64,000 nucleotides of DNA from Agarilytica sp033852175. GTDB taxonomy: Bacteria > Pseudomonadota > Gammaproteobacteria > Pseudomonadales > Cellvibrionaceae. The notes under the pieces are model-generated. The model searched no databases. It was given only the letters and a program-made list of their open reading frames with translations, and had not been told where the DNA came from. Positions 17,715 through 27,054 of the stretch are shown one piece after another. Position 1 is the stretch's first letter; each line of letters begins with the position of its first letter. Made by a program: the position numbers and the translations under genes. The DNA lies in contig JAWSUY010000011.1 in the NCBI GenBank assembly GCA_033852175.1, positions 12,435 to 76,434 on the forward strand, written 5' to 3'.

Positions 17715-18947
17715 ATGAACAAATACAAAATAGTGGGTGCTCTATTATTTCTACTATCGCAATTCGCTACTGCACAGCAACAATATGACACAGAGCTACT
17801 CGGCTACATTAACTCAGGAGCCGTAGTAAAAGACTTTTCCCAGCCGTTTTTCAGCGACACCATTAATTACTATAAAACCCAAAGTGTATACGAATCCTCA
17901 TTACATGATTTGAATAACCCATTGTATTTCTCCTCAGAACGCAATCCTCAAAATACGACTGAAGTTTTTAGAGCGATGAACTTGTACATTCCGCTATTTA
18001 GAGGCGGCCCTGCTTGGCTTCATAACGAAGTGATAGATGGCTTCAAGCTTAATCAAAATGGTGACCCGGCTGATAAGGGCATAGTTACCTACACAATGCT
18101 GAGCGGGGCGGTACAAACCAATATGCCGGGTGTTCGGTTCTATGAAAGCTTTCCCAGTAAGGTTGTGCCGTTCAAAGGCGATGCATCGATAGACAAAGAG
18201 GCAATGGAAAAAGATACAACGGGCAGTGATTCCCAAAGAACTGACGCATCGGGAATTGACAAAACAGACAAGCAATCCTCAGTGCGGCCCAGAATCCCCG
18301 ATAATCTACAGCAGTCCGTCCGGTCTGGGTTGGTTGTAGCGAGATTCTTTGATAACTCATGGGGCATTTTTCAGCAGCACTATTCATATGATGATTTTAT
18401 GTATGTGCGCTATGACAATCAACGGTACCGAGTGTTATACACGCTAGACCCGGTACTTAAATTCAGTAAAACATATTCAAAAAAATGGTTTATCGCCTTT
18501 GTGGCGACTGGCGGTCAATTGAAATTCTTGCCGAGTCATAATGCTGAAATCGAAAATAACACCGCGCCTTACTCCATAGACTCTGCGAATGCCGTTGTCG
18601 CATTTAACCTGCAAGAATGCCCCGCGGGTTGGACTGAGTATGAGCCCGCCTATGGGCGTTTCGTGCGCGGTATCGATAAATCATCATTGGCGGTTGATCC
18701 TGATGGAGAGCGCATGCCCGGAAATAGTCAAGAAGATGACAATAAAGAGCATAAGCATCGTGCATTTATGCAAGTCGGGGCAGAACCAAAAAGAGGCAGC
18801 GGTGGGGCTAAATCGAATAGGGCGGCAGGTGGCCACGGGAATGTACCTCACTTGTCTGAGCGCTACGAAACGAATAGCTTATTACGTAATGCTGGCACAG
18901 AATCCCGACCAAAGAATGTAGCGCTATTATATTGCCTGAAAAGCTAG
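17715..18947 (+). CDS. Secreted protein with phage tail-collar-like C-terminal domain
   Basis: A 410-residue protein with a clear signal peptide (cleavage after ATAQ or FATA, about residue 20). The middle has a Ser/Asp/Lys-rich spacer at about 160-195. The last 120 residues carry AFNLQECPAGWTEYEPAYGRFVRGID and end RPKNVALLYCLK, the pattern seen in tail-collar and fibre-tip domains of phages and related bacterial proteins (PxGW...GRFxRG...N.ALLYCI). The domain is known mainly from receptor-binding or fibre parts; on a secreted bacterial protein it may mediate binding or trimerisation. No phage genes lie nearby. GGGAAAG lies upstream of the start. Confidence 0.72.
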   Translation: MNKYKIVGALLFLLSQFATAQQQYDTELLGYINSGAVVKDFSQPFFSDTINYYKTQSVYESSLHDLNNPLYFSSERNPQNTTEVFRAMNLYIPLFRGGPAWLHNEVIDGFKLNQNGDPADKGIVTYTMLSGAVQTNMPGVRFYESFPSKVVPFKGDASIDKEAMEKDTTGSDSQRTDASGIDKTDKQSSVRPRIPDNLQQSVRSGLVVARFFDNSWGIFQQHYSYDDFMYVRYDNQRYRVLYTLDPVLKFSKTYSKKWFIAFVATGGQLKFLPSHNAEIENNTAPYSIDSANAVVAFNLQECPAGWTEYEPAYGRFVRGIDKSSLAVDPDGERMPGNSQEDDNKEHKHRAFMQVGAEPKRGSGGAKSNRAAGGHGNVPHLSERYETNSLLRNAGTESRPKNVALLYCLKS

Positions 18948-19171
18948 GGTTAACTGATGTAGCGAGACCGGGAGCGGGCAGCAATAATGCAGTGCTGTTC
19001 GTTTCAGAAAATATTGTTTCATCACTTATAGAAAATCCTTTTGTTCAGTAAGTCGAAATGTTTGGTATTATTTTTTCAGTATTTATTCGACGAGTAAAGG
19101 GTAAGCTCTGATGTTTGATCCACCTCATAGCGACTCATATTTTTGGATTTAACGAAAACCCGAGGTTTAGC

Positions 19172-19540
19172 ATGAGTAAAACTACAGCCACCTATTGGAA
19201 TGTGTTCGAATCCAATGCAAAAGAAAAGTGGGAGCCTATTGAAGGCTCAAACGGAATGCTCGACCAGCTAACATTAGCCGTGGACGAAGAGACTGGCGAC
19301 TACACCCGGCTGACTCGTTTTAGAGAGGGTGCAGATACAAAGGCGTTCGGCGGGAAATCGCATGATTACCCAGAAGAAATTTATATCATACGGGGCCGCT
19401 TATATGACGAAGCGTTTGATGTGTGGCTAGAAGCGGGGCATTTCGCCAGTAGGCCACCAGGAGAGGTTCACGGACCGTTTATTTGTGAAGAGGAGTGCTT
19501 GGTGTTAGAGGTATCTTTTCCGAGTCAGTCTAAAATATAG
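19172..19540 (+). CDS. Cupin-domain protein
   Basis: The start is ATG 19172, preceded by CGAGG at a 7-bp distance; an ATG at 19115 adds 19 residues without homology value. The 122-residue cytoplasmic protein has the small beta-barrel pattern of ChrR-like/RmlC cupins: YPEEIYIIRGRLYDE as first metal-site half and HFASRPPGEVHGPFICEE as second, with Glu and His ligands in plausible positions. Substrate is unknown. It stands alone, with a pseudogene downstream on the other strand. Confidence 0.72.
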   Translation: MSKTTATYWNVFESNAKEKWEPIEGSNGMLDQLTLAVDEETGDYTRLTRFREGADTKAFGGKSHDYPEEIYIIRGRLYDEAFDVWLEAGHFASRPPGEVHGPFICEEECLVLEVSFPSQSKI

Positions 19541-19588
19541 CGTTCAATTGATAACGAAGTCACGGAGACGATCAACTCTGGTTTATGG

Positions 19589-20330
19589 TTACTCTTTGGA
19601 TAATGTAGGCTGACCTACCCTATGTTTGACGTGTAAGAATGCGGGTTGTAACGCTAAGCTTTTATTGGTCACAATTCTATTGATGACTTTATGCAGTTTA
19701 GCCTCGTCAATGGGTTTGGCGAGCCAGCTAGAAATGCCGAGTTTTTTCCAGTGTCTCGATATTGTCCCTCATTAAGATGAGAGGAGGCGACTATCACGGA
19801 TAGCTTACTTTCAGAATAACTTTTTCGAACCTCTCGTAGAAAATCCAGACCGTTAGTTTTGCCAAATTCTAAATCTAGGGGTATTGCAGCGTAATATTTT
19901 TTTCTAGCATGGATAAAGCTTCTTTCGCGGACAGGGCTATGTCGACAGAAAATCCATCGTCTCCCAGCAGGTCTTGAATGATATAGCTAATGTTGAGTTC
20001 ATCCTCGCAGACAAGAACTCAAAATGCGTCGGATTTTTGTTGTCTGCAATTGGGCTCTTCGGCTTCGGTGGCCTCTGGCGCCGTCAGCAAAGCCTTGTGA
20101 TAATTGGGTATAAAAAACCTGCGTCGAGGCGGCATAAAGCTTAAAGTTATTACGGGCTTCTGCTTTGGCGACATAAATAGCCGTGTCCGCCGCTTTAATA
20201 AGATCCTCCAGTGAGGAGGCTTTGTTGCTTAATATGGAGATACCAATACTGAAACTGATGTTGATTTTTGTCGAGTCTGAATGGATACGCGATAGCACCA
20301 GATGGGCTAGATGACAAACTTCGACTCATG
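19589..20330 (-). pseudogene. Decayed GGDEF / response-regulator gene
   Basis: On the minus strand, about 20325-20150 encodes the last third of a GGDEF diguanylate cyclase domain (HLAHLVLSRIHSD, FSIGISIL, LIKAADTAIYVAKAEARN), but the upstream part with the GGDEF motif is missing after an in-frame stop. About 20020-19640 encodes a receiver domain in pieces: VLVCEDELNISYIIQDLL, then AIPLDLEFGKTNGLDFLREVR (phospho-Asp region), then, in another frame, WLAKPIDEAKLHKVI, ending at TAA 19591. At least one frameshift splits the receiver. The parts are recognisable but no intact reading frame exists. Confidence 0.75.
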
Positions 20331-20841
20331 ACTCAGTTTGTCAGCGGTCAAATACCTGTTAATCCGCATTCTTTCGATTCCGCATTCTGAATAGGTCTAC
20401 TGATAGTTATAGATTTAGCGTTGCCTTTTTCGCAGTGCTACTGAATATCATGAAGAAAATTCTTTTTCATGCGCGTGACGTCAAAATCATCTTGCATGCA
20501 CGAAAATTACCTTTCCGTGTCAGGGTGATTTTACTCATTTGTTACCGTTCCGCAAATAATCTGTTGAATCCTAAAATTATTTGCATGCACACTTCTCATT
20601 TGTCATGTTTTGTTGAAGTTTAAAGCGACTAACAGTTGTACATGCGTGCTTGGGATATGCTACGGGAATTAGAAAATAAAAATATTTGATGGAGTCACCG
20701 CTTTTAAAAAATCATTAACGATAAGGTCGCATGGTATGGAGGAATATTATTTTGTAAACGTCTAGTAGGTCGATTGTGAGTCATGAGGTTCACATCGGCG
20801 GTATTTTCATATCGGAATAATTTAATCTATTAGGAGTCATC
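20331..20841. other. Intergenic region upstream of the secreted GRA-domain protein
   Basis: About 510 bp without a convincing gene. A 62-codon frame at 20435-20623 lacks a ribosome site and protein-like composition. TAGGAGT immediately before 20842 is the ribosome site of the next gene. Confidence 0.4.
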
Positions 20842-21417
20842 ATGAATTTTATTAAACTAGCATGTGCAACGGCCATTGCATTTTCTTTTTCTACTGCTGT
20901 AAATGCAGCCGCACCTTATTGTGGTATGACCAGTGTAGTAGATGATAGTACACCAACGCAGCTTGTTATTTCTGCATCGGGCTGGCATGTGGGAACGCCT
21001 TATGAATTTGATCTTCAATATAAAATTGATGGTGCTGCTGAATGGACTAGCTACACAATTGCGCAAAGCCATACGAACGGCAGCAATAACGGTTGGGGCG
21101 CTAGTGCATTTCCTGAATCATTAACTGACGGCGTTCACTCTATTCAAGTGCGTTCATTTGATTCCACTGATAATACCAGCCGTTCTTGTGGTACGACTGT
21201 ATTTCAATTTTCAAATGATAACGGACAACAATCTAGCTGTGAAACTTCTAGCAACGTAGCACACGTAGCTGCAGGTCGTGCTTATGCTGCTTGGGGCTGG
21301 GCTTACGCTACAGGTTCAAACGAATTGTTGGGTTTGAATAGCATTGCGGTAACAAAAACTTTGGAAGAAGCTAGTACTGGTTACTGGGAAATCGACTCAG
21401 ACGGTTCTTGTCAGTAA
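20842..21417 (+). CDS. Secreted protein with the C-terminal HxxxGRA domain of extracellular hydrolases
   Basis: A 191-residue exported protein: signal peptide ending VNAA (about residue 23), a beta-rich middle part like a fibronectin/Ig domain (QYKIDGAAEWTSYTI...GVHSIQVRSFDS), and a C-terminal segment SNVAHVAAGRAYAAWGWAYATGSNELLGL. That last pattern (H..aGRAy....y..GS...lG) is shared with C-terminal modules of secreted marine hydrolases such as PHB-depolymerase-type enzymes; here it stands without a catalytic domain. TAGGAGTCATC precedes the ATG. A strong terminator follows at 21444. Function is unknown; binding to polymers is a guess. Confidence 0.7.
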   Translation: MNFIKLACATAIAFSFSTAVNAAAPYCGMTSVVDDSTPTQLVISASGWHVGTPYEFDLQYKIDGAAEWTSYTIAQSHTNGSNNGWGASAFPESLTDGVHSIQVRSFDSTDNTSRSCGTTVFQFSNDNGQQSSCETSSNVAHVAAGRAYAAWGWAYATGSNELLGLNSIAVTKTLEEASTGYWEIDSDGSCQ

Positions 21418-21443
21418 GTTTTTAAATTGTAACGCTCAGTAAT

Positions 21444-21474
21444 AAAACGCCGTTCGTTTGAGCGGCGTTTTTGT
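21444..21474 (+). terminator. Rho-independent terminator
   Basis: AAAACGCCG (21444-21452) pairs with CGGCGTTTT (21463-21471) and runs into TTTTT. It lies 27 bp after the stop codon of the upstream secreted-protein gene. Confidence 0.88.
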
Positions 21475-22085
21475 ATTTATCAGTGAGGTAAAATAATTTG
21501 TTTTCAGGGTGAGAGAGTTAATCGAGTCTTGAAAATTTATGGGTAAATAAGCTTTATCGTTTAAGTGGAGAAAGGGTTAACAGTCGCTGAGCGTAAGATT
21601 GCAGGTTGTTTTGTTAAGCGGGCCATCTCAGGAGTGTGGATGTGAAGTGTAAGGCTTGTTTGGTTAGAGGGGGCCACACTACATGCTTCTAGATTCGCTT
21701 TAGCGTGAATATTAACGGTTGGTTTAGGATGCCGACGGCTCTTCTTGCAGGGCTTATGGAAATGAAATTGCTGTCGGTGGTGTATCGGCGGATTAAAGTG
21801 ACTATTTACATGGACGATTTCGGCATATTTGGTATGATCCCCGGACATTTTTAGCGTTCACGCCGGTAGTGTTTTGGCGTGAGAGCAATAACAAATCGAA
21901 GGGTCGCAGGTGGGGGTATTGAGCAGCACCTGCAGTCTGTCTGAATCGGCGACTGAGCAGCTGTTGAGTGGCTGTAGAGTGGCTGTCAGCATCTGATTTA
22001 ATAGCCGTGCTGTTGTTTCAGGGACGTTCAGGCTTTAGCTTCTCGTTTTTTGTTTCCCTGCGCAGGTTTAAATTAAGGTGTTTTT
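21475..22085. other. Intergenic region before yrbL
   Basis: About 610 bp. A 95-codon minus-strand frame (21561-21848) is His/Pro/Arg-rich without a ribosome site and was not accepted. TTAAGGTG at about 22074-22081 is the likely ribosome site of yrbL. Confidence 0.4.
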
Positions 22086-22712
22086 TTGATCAATTTAGAA
22101 CGAAGTGGTTTGGTGGGGCGAGGCTTTCATCGCTCGTGCTACCGCCATCCAGAAGATAGCCGCTTATGCATTAAGGTGCTGGACGGCGACCATCAGAAAG
22201 AAGCTGATCGGGAAATCGCTTATTATCGCCATCTGCAAAGGAAGGGGGCCACATGGGAGATGCTGGCGCGTTACCATGGCAGTATCGAAACCAATCTCGG
22301 CTTGGGTCAAGTCTTTGATCTCATAACAGATCCGAATGGTGAGACGGCCAAGACGCTTGAATATTATATTAAGCTTCAAGAACCTTCTGGTAATCTTTCT
22401 TCCGATGGCCCAGCTTCGGGTAACCTTGATAGCAGCGATAAGGATAAGTTGATTTTATCGTTACAGAAATTAAAGCGCTATCTGTTGGATAACAAAATTA
22501 TCACCACAGAGATAAAACCCCGAAATATCGTATGCCAGCGTTTAGCTGATCATGAGTTTAGGTCCGTTATTGTTGATGATATTGGTAATACAGAATTCAT
22601 TCCTTTTAGTAGTTATATTGGTTATTTAGGGAAAGCAAAAATCGAAAGAAAGTGGGAAAGATTTGAGCGCTTGCTGCGTAAAAATGGGTTTCTCAAAAGC
22701 ACTTGCGAATAA
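22086..22712 (+). CDS. yrbL: YrbL family protein (kinase-like fold)
   Basis: A 208-residue cytoplasmic protein of the YrbL family, named for the PhoP-regulated E. coli gene. Characteristic segments: LVGRGFHRSCYRHPEDSRLCIKV near the start (compare the nucleotide loop and lysine of kinase folds), EIAYYRHLQRKG, FDLITDPNGE, TTEIKPRNIVCQ and VIVDDIGN, which recall the catalytic and DFG-like loops of protein-kinase-like proteins. The start is a TTG at 22086 with AAGGTG upstream. Its biochemical activity is not settled in the literature known to me. Confidence 0.88.
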   Translation: MINLERSGLVGRGFHRSCYRHPEDSRLCIKVLDGDHQKEADREIAYYRHLQRKGATWEMLARYHGSIETNLGLGQVFDLITDPNGETAKTLEYYIKLQEPSGNLSSDGPASGNLDSSDKDKLILSLQKLKRYLLDNKIITTEIKPRNIVCQRLADHEFRSVIVDDIGNTEFIPFSSYIGYLGKAKIERKWERFERLLRKNGFLKSTCE

Positions 22713-22933
22713 TACACTCAGCTTGCGGTGAATATTAGTTGTTGCAGTCCGCTATGAATTAAATCATGCGACGAATGAATTCACTAGGTGGATTTTGTTT
22801 ATGTTGGAATAGTGCGATGGCGGGGCTTGTGATGTCGGAAGGCGCTTCGCTTTTCCGACCTACGATATGTGGCAGATAACTTCGCGTTCCGTTTCATTTT
22901 GTTTATGCTTGTGTAAAGGGGGCGCGCAAACCG

Positions 22934-23001
22934 GCAATACTTTTTCGTACCCCGTACCCCGTACCCCGTACCCCGTACCCCGTATCCCGTACCCCGTACC
23001 C
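22934..23001. repeat. 7-bp tandem repeat array CGTACCC (8 copies)
   Basis: Eight heptamers from 22946 to 23001, one with a C-to-T change, preceded by GCAATACTTTT, the same flank as the array at 1595. Like that one it lies between two convergent genes (yrbL and the beta-barrel gene). Confidence 0.9.
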
Positions 23002-23007
23002 TGTTTC

Positions 23008-23838
23008 CTAACGTGTATAACTTATCCCGAAATAGACAATATCACTGTCACCTGTGTTTTTTCCGGTTAGTACATTCCCTATGCCGAGATAGGCTGTCCA
23101 GTTTTGTAAGAAACTATAAGAAATACTAAAGTCGAAGAGCGTTCGATCTTCTTCGGTTTCGTGGAATCGGTCTGGCGTAAAAGGAGCTTGGGCTATATTC
23201 AATCCACCAATACTGTCTTCAATACGATAAAGCCCCTGCAGGTATACGGGTCCGATGCTAACGCCACCGCCTAAGTTGAATAATATTTCATTGGGTACGT
23301 CGTCCGTACGGGCGCGATAACCGATTTCGGAAAGTAAGACATAGCGGCCAAAAGATCGTGCTAGGGGGATAATGAGTTCAACAGAATCCGCTTTATCGCC
23401 AGGGCTATGAGGTCGGCCACCTGCGGAGCGTTCATAAGTGCCAGCGATAGTCGCGCCGACATGGATTGATAAGGTTAATGGGCATCCTTGGTACTGATCG
23501 AATGCGCGGTACTTCATCCCAATAGAGGAATCCGCACGCCCAGAATATTCGTAACTTGAACCATCAAAATCAGACGAAGTGCGTCCGGTGATGATGCTAA
23601 CTTGAAGGTTGTCTGCAATGCCGTAGCTACCACTTAGCCAAGTGGTTTGTTGGTTGATCTCGGGTATGGCTGATTTTACGGTGCCGAGCCACTTAGCGGT
23701 AAAGCTTTCGTTTACACGCGAAAGGGAAATACTGTATTGCCCTTCTTCTAAAGTCCAGGGCGACTCGGCCATTGCGGTAAGGCTTAACGCAGATAGTGCC
23801 AGAACAATAGCTGTCTTTTGCATTATTGTTTTTTTCAT
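23008..23838 (-). CDS. Outer-membrane beta-barrel protein of unknown function
   Basis: A 276-residue protein with a signal peptide (cleavage after AMAE or TAMA, about residue 24). The mature part has alternating polar/hydrophobic strands, turns rich in Gly/Asp, and ends YFGISYTR, giving roughly 10-12 strands typical of a barrel (transporter/FadL-like or DUF3187-like proteins). The gene is the second of a pair: the CxxCH protein at 23849-24196 is 10 bp upstream. The pairing suggests a shared function in redox or export across the outer membrane, which is inferred. Confidence 0.72.
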   Translation of the reverse strand: MKKTIMQKTAIVLALSALSLTAMAESPWTLEEGQYSISLSRVNESFTAKWLGTVKSAIPEINQQTTWLSGSYGIADNLQVSIITGRTSSDFDGSSYEYSGRADSSIGMKYRAFDQYQGCPLTLSIHVGATIAGTYERSAGGRPHSPGDKADSVELIIPLARSFGRYVLLSEIGYRARTDDVPNEILFNLGGGVSIGPVYLQGLYRIEDSIGGLNIAQAPFTPDRFHETEEDRTLFDFSISYSFLQNWTAYLGIGNVLTGKNTGDSDIVYFGISYTR

Positions 23839-23848
23839 TTTTTAATCC

Positions 23849-24196
23849 CTACCGTAAGTTATAGCGCTTGGCGAAATAGGCGTTGACGGCTTTACTCTTT
23901 TTACCGTCTAGCTTCTCTTTGTAGCAGGGGGTATGGCTTTCGCAGGTGGATATAAACCGGGCAATGGGGCTACCGACTTTTTTCAGCGCACCGCGTTTAA
24001 AACTTTTATGGCATGAATTACACGCATCTCCACCCAGGCTACTTCCCTTGACGATTGATTTCCCCAAGTTGTAACTCTCATTGGGTGGACCACCACCGCC
24101 AGGTACAAAAGCACCAGAAGAAAATGCAGAGGAAGATAAGGCTAGTAGGGGAAGAGTTATAACTGAAGCTGCTAAAAAAAGCTTAGCTTTATTCAT
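23849..24196 (-). CDS. Small exported monoheme c-type cytochrome-like protein
   Basis: The start is ATG 24196, giving a signal peptide (MNKAKLFLAASVITLPLLAL) that a longer upstream start would spoil. The 115-residue product has a single CNSCH haem-binding motif (about residues 59-63), a Gly/Pro-rich stretch before it, and a later Cys pair (CESHTPC). It is probably periplasmic. It directly precedes the beta-barrel gene and likely forms an operon with it. Covalent haem is predicted only from the motif. Confidence 0.7.
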   Translation of the reverse strand: MNKAKLFLAASVITLPLLALSSSAFSSGAFVPGGGGPPNESYNLGKSIVKGSSLGGDACNSCHKSFKRGALKKVGSPIARFISTCESHTPCYKEKLDGKKSKAVNAYFAKRYNLR

Positions 24197-24482
24197 GTCT
24201 TTGTCTCTTTTTTTGGATAAACTCACACGCAGTGAATATACCTGAGCGTAGTAAAACGAGCGTAGTTCTGTCAAGAAAGTGCCAATAAATAAGGTGTTGG
24301 ATGGCGAGGTTATAGTTTTTGGTTGATGGCAGCGCCACGAGAGAAAAGGGCGGCGTCAGTTCACGCATATTCACCTTAGCTCAACCTACCAGCATCAAGC
24401 TGAGTTTCCGTTGGTTATTGTACCTTAAGGTTATTTCAACTCTATACTCAACAAGCAACTCTATATGAGCTAACGATGACAT

Positions 24483-26198
24483 ATGCGATTTCCTCTGGCA
24501 CTCAAAACCATGTTGGTTATGATGCTTATTGCCGCCAGTGCAATAGGGGCTGTTGTATATACCACTTATATAGAGTCTGAAAAGGAATTGCACATGCATG
24601 TTGCCGATATGATTGTGGCGATTGCAAATTCTAGTGCCGCTACTCTCCCCCTCGACCGTCACGAAAATATTTTTTATGATCCGGATTCCGGTTTAGACGG
24701 TCAGGAAGACTTTGATTTTCTTCAGGCCATGCTTGCGCGCATTCGTGACGCAAACTCCCTCAATCATCATGAGTTCGTCAGCCCCATCTATACTCTTCGT
24801 AAAACATGGGATTTTGACGAAAGTCACCAACTCGGTTTTGTCGTGATGAGCAATCCGGGTGAGAGCGGTCAATTTTACAGTGGCGCATTAATCGAAGCTC
24901 AAGACTGGCACAGCCAAGTGTTTGATGGCGGTCATTATGTGAGTGGCGTGTATACAGACTCCGAAGGTGTTTGGATGACCGCAGCGGCACCGCTTATTGC
25001 CGATGGTGATGTGGTGGGTATTATTCAAGTGGATAGGCCCGTGGGGTTTCTGGTGTCAGAAATAGCAGAACTTCGAGAGCGGTATTGGCGTGCGGCAAAA
25101 TACGCGTTTGCGTTAACGTTTGTACTGTCTGTTTTTATTACTATTTATGTTTTACACCCAGTACGAGTTTTACGGCATGCTGCGAATGAATTAAAAGACG
25201 AGCATTTCGCTCATCGTATTAAGTCTAAAAGGCGGGATGAGTACGGTGACTTATATGAAGTGTTCAATCGTGTTTTTTATCATCTGCATTCATCAAGGAT
25301 GACCGAACATGCTCAGTCGGTTGTTATTCGTAACGGTGCAACGCAATTGTATTTTGATTCCAATCAAATGTCAGAGTTTGCGCGCTCTCTGGAAAATTTG
25401 CTGGGTAAGCAGATAAAAAATTCTGCGGGTGTGCAAACTGAGATTGAGGCGTTGGATGAATTGGTCTCAAACTCATTGACCTTTTCTGAAAATACGGTCA
25501 ATCAAAGTGGCACGATGAGTGAGCGTATTTCAGAAAGTTTAGTGAAGGTAAATGAGGCTTTGCATCATGGAACAGAAACGGAAGTGGCGATTTCCGATTT
25601 GCGAGGCTTAATTAAAGAGTTGGTTCAGTTTGGTATTGAAATAGAAGAAATGAGTGTGGTGATTGATAAGATTGCTTCCGAGACAGGATTGCTGGCGCTA
25701 AATGCGGCCATCGAAGCCGCTCGTGCCGGGGATGCGGGAAGAGGGTTTGCGGTGGTGGCGGGTGAGGTGAGTTCTTTATCTAAAAAGACCAAGGGTTATA
25801 CGGGCGAGATCCATAAGTTAATTGAGCGTGTGCAGTCAAAAATTAAAGAGTCGGATAAAAAAGCCTTATATAGCGTTGAATTGAGCCAGAAGACCGTGGG
25901 GGTTGCTAAAAATTTGTCGCTCGCCTTTGAAAGCTTGGATCAAATAGTCGCCGATATTACCGAGCAGAATCGATCCATCGCGGGTATCTGCCGCAAGAGC
26001 CACGAGTCCTCGTCGTTTGTGAAAGATGCAAACGGGAAAATTCATCTCGACTTAAATACAGCGGTGGGCTATTCCCATTCATTATACGAATCGAGCGATG
26101 AATTGGTTGCTCTCGCGGATAGTTTAAAATTATTGCTAGACAGTAGTGATAAAGATGATGAAAATAAAGCTAGGGAGGGGGATATTGATATCTTTTAA
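24483..26198 (+). CDS. Methyl-accepting chemotaxis protein
   Basis: A 571-residue inner-membrane receptor. Membrane helix one is at about 9-28, a periplasmic sensor domain at 30-200 (contains FVVMSNPGESG and TAAAPLIADGDVVGIIQVDR, Cache-like), helix two at about 205-226, HAMP at 226-280, and a cytoplasmic signalling domain with the conserved hairpin tip LLALNAAIEAARAGDAGRGFAVVAGEV (about 398-424). It should signal to CheA/CheW encoded elsewhere. The sensed ligand is unknown. Its 3' end is followed within 80 bp by the DUF547 lipoprotein start. Confidence 0.93.
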   Translation: MRFPLALKTMLVMMLIAASAIGAVVYTTYIESEKELHMHVADMIVAIANSSAATLPLDRHENIFYDPDSGLDGQEDFDFLQAMLARIRDANSLNHHEFVSPIYTLRKTWDFDESHQLGFVVMSNPGESGQFYSGALIEAQDWHSQVFDGGHYVSGVYTDSEGVWMTAAAPLIADGDVVGIIQVDRPVGFLVSEIAELRERYWRAAKYAFALTFVLSVFITIYVLHPVRVLRHAANELKDEHFAHRIKSKRRDEYGDLYEVFNRVFYHLHSSRMTEHAQSVVIRNGATQLYFDSNQMSEFARSLENLLGKQIKNSAGVQTEIEALDELVSNSLTFSENTVNQSGTMSERISESLVKVNEALHHGTETEVAISDLRGLIKELVQFGIEIEEMSVVIDKIASETGLLALNAAIEAARAGDAGRGFAVVAGEVSSLSKKTKGYTGEIHKLIERVQSKIKESDKKALYSVELSQKTVGVAKNLSLAFESLDQIVADITEQNRSIAGICRKSHESSSFVKDANGKIHLDLNTAVGYSHSLYESSDELVALADSLKLLLDSSDKDDENKAREGDIDIF

Positions 26199-26274
26199 TG
26201 ATTTTATCGTCGGTATTGGCTTTATTGTTTCGGTTTATTTTAAGCGTTTAAACACTGAGGTGAGGAGTGTTGGT

Positions 26275-27054
26275 TTGTTGGTTAAATTTTACGTGAGTCG
26301 ATTCGCTATATTGTTTGGGGTTGTCATTTTTACCCTGGGTTGTGAAAAGCCCCCCCCCACAGACGTGTTAACGGTGGATATGGATTGGTCCGTCTATGAA
26401 CAATCCTTGAAAGAGCATGTAACCGAAGCCAGACAAAACGGTGTAAATGTAAATTTGGTGGATTACAAAGCGCTTCGAAAAGATACTGGCTTTATTGGCC
26501 TGGCAGATCAGCTAGCGAAGGCGGGTATCGAATTTTCCAGTGACAACCATAAAATGGCATTCTATATCAATGCCTATAACTACTATGCGATAAAAATAGT
26601 CCTTGATAAAGAACCCGAAAATAGCATTCGCGATATTGGCAATGTCGTGCAGCCAGTCTGGAAGCGAACCGTGGGCCAGATAGCCGGGGAGGATGTTAGT
26701 TTAGATACCATTGAGCATGAAATTTTGCGCCCTATGGGCGACCCGCGCATTCACTTTGCCATTGTCTGTGCTTCGCTAAGCTGCCCCAACCTTCGGTCAG
26801 AGGCCTATACCGCAGACAAGCTTGAAGCTCAGCTGGACGATCAGGCCCGCAGTTTTGTAAATGATGAAACCAAGGGAGCGGTAATTCGAGGAGAAGAGCT
26901 TTATCTTTCCAATATTTTTGATTGGTTCGAGGAAGACTTCAATACGTCGGGTGGTGTTTTGGGATTTATTCAGCGTTACCGAAATGACTTGGGCCGCTAT
27001 CAAGATTACAAAATTATTGAGTACCATTGGGAGCTGAATGCACGTAAACAATAA
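26275..27054 (+). CDS. DUF547 lipoprotein
   Basis: The start chosen is TTG 26275: GAGGAG ends 7 bp upstream, and the resulting N-terminus is a short lipoprotein signal with lipobox TLGC (Cys 23). An ATG at 26146 would overlap the chemoreceptor gene by 53 bp. The 259-residue product contains the DUF547 core (YINAYNYYAIKIVLD, DTIEHEILRP, HFAIVCASLSCPNLR, LSNIFDWFEEDF). The function of the family is not established. A run of nine C residues directly after the lipobox (26350-26358) could slip and switch the gene off. Confidence 0.85.
   Translation: MLVKFYVSRFAILFGVVIFTLGCEKPPPTDVLTVDMDWSVYEQSLKEHVTEARQNGVNVNLVDYKALRKDTGFIGLADQLAKAGIEFSSDNHKMAFYINAYNYYAIKIVLDKEPENSIRDIGNVVQPVWKRTVGQIAGEDVSLDTIEHEILRPMGDPRIHFAIVCASLSCPNLRSEAYTADKLEAQLDDQARSFVNDETKGAVIRGEELYLSNIFDWFEEDFNTSGGVLGFIQRYRNDLGRYQDYKIIEYHWELNARKQ

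Noticed and set aside
20435..20623. 62-codon plus-strand frame
   Set aside because: No ribosome site and no protein-like features; region looks non-coding.
21561..21848. 95-codon minus-strand frame rich in His and Pro
   Set aside because: No ribosome site, no homology seen, biased composition typical of an antisense or non-coding reading.
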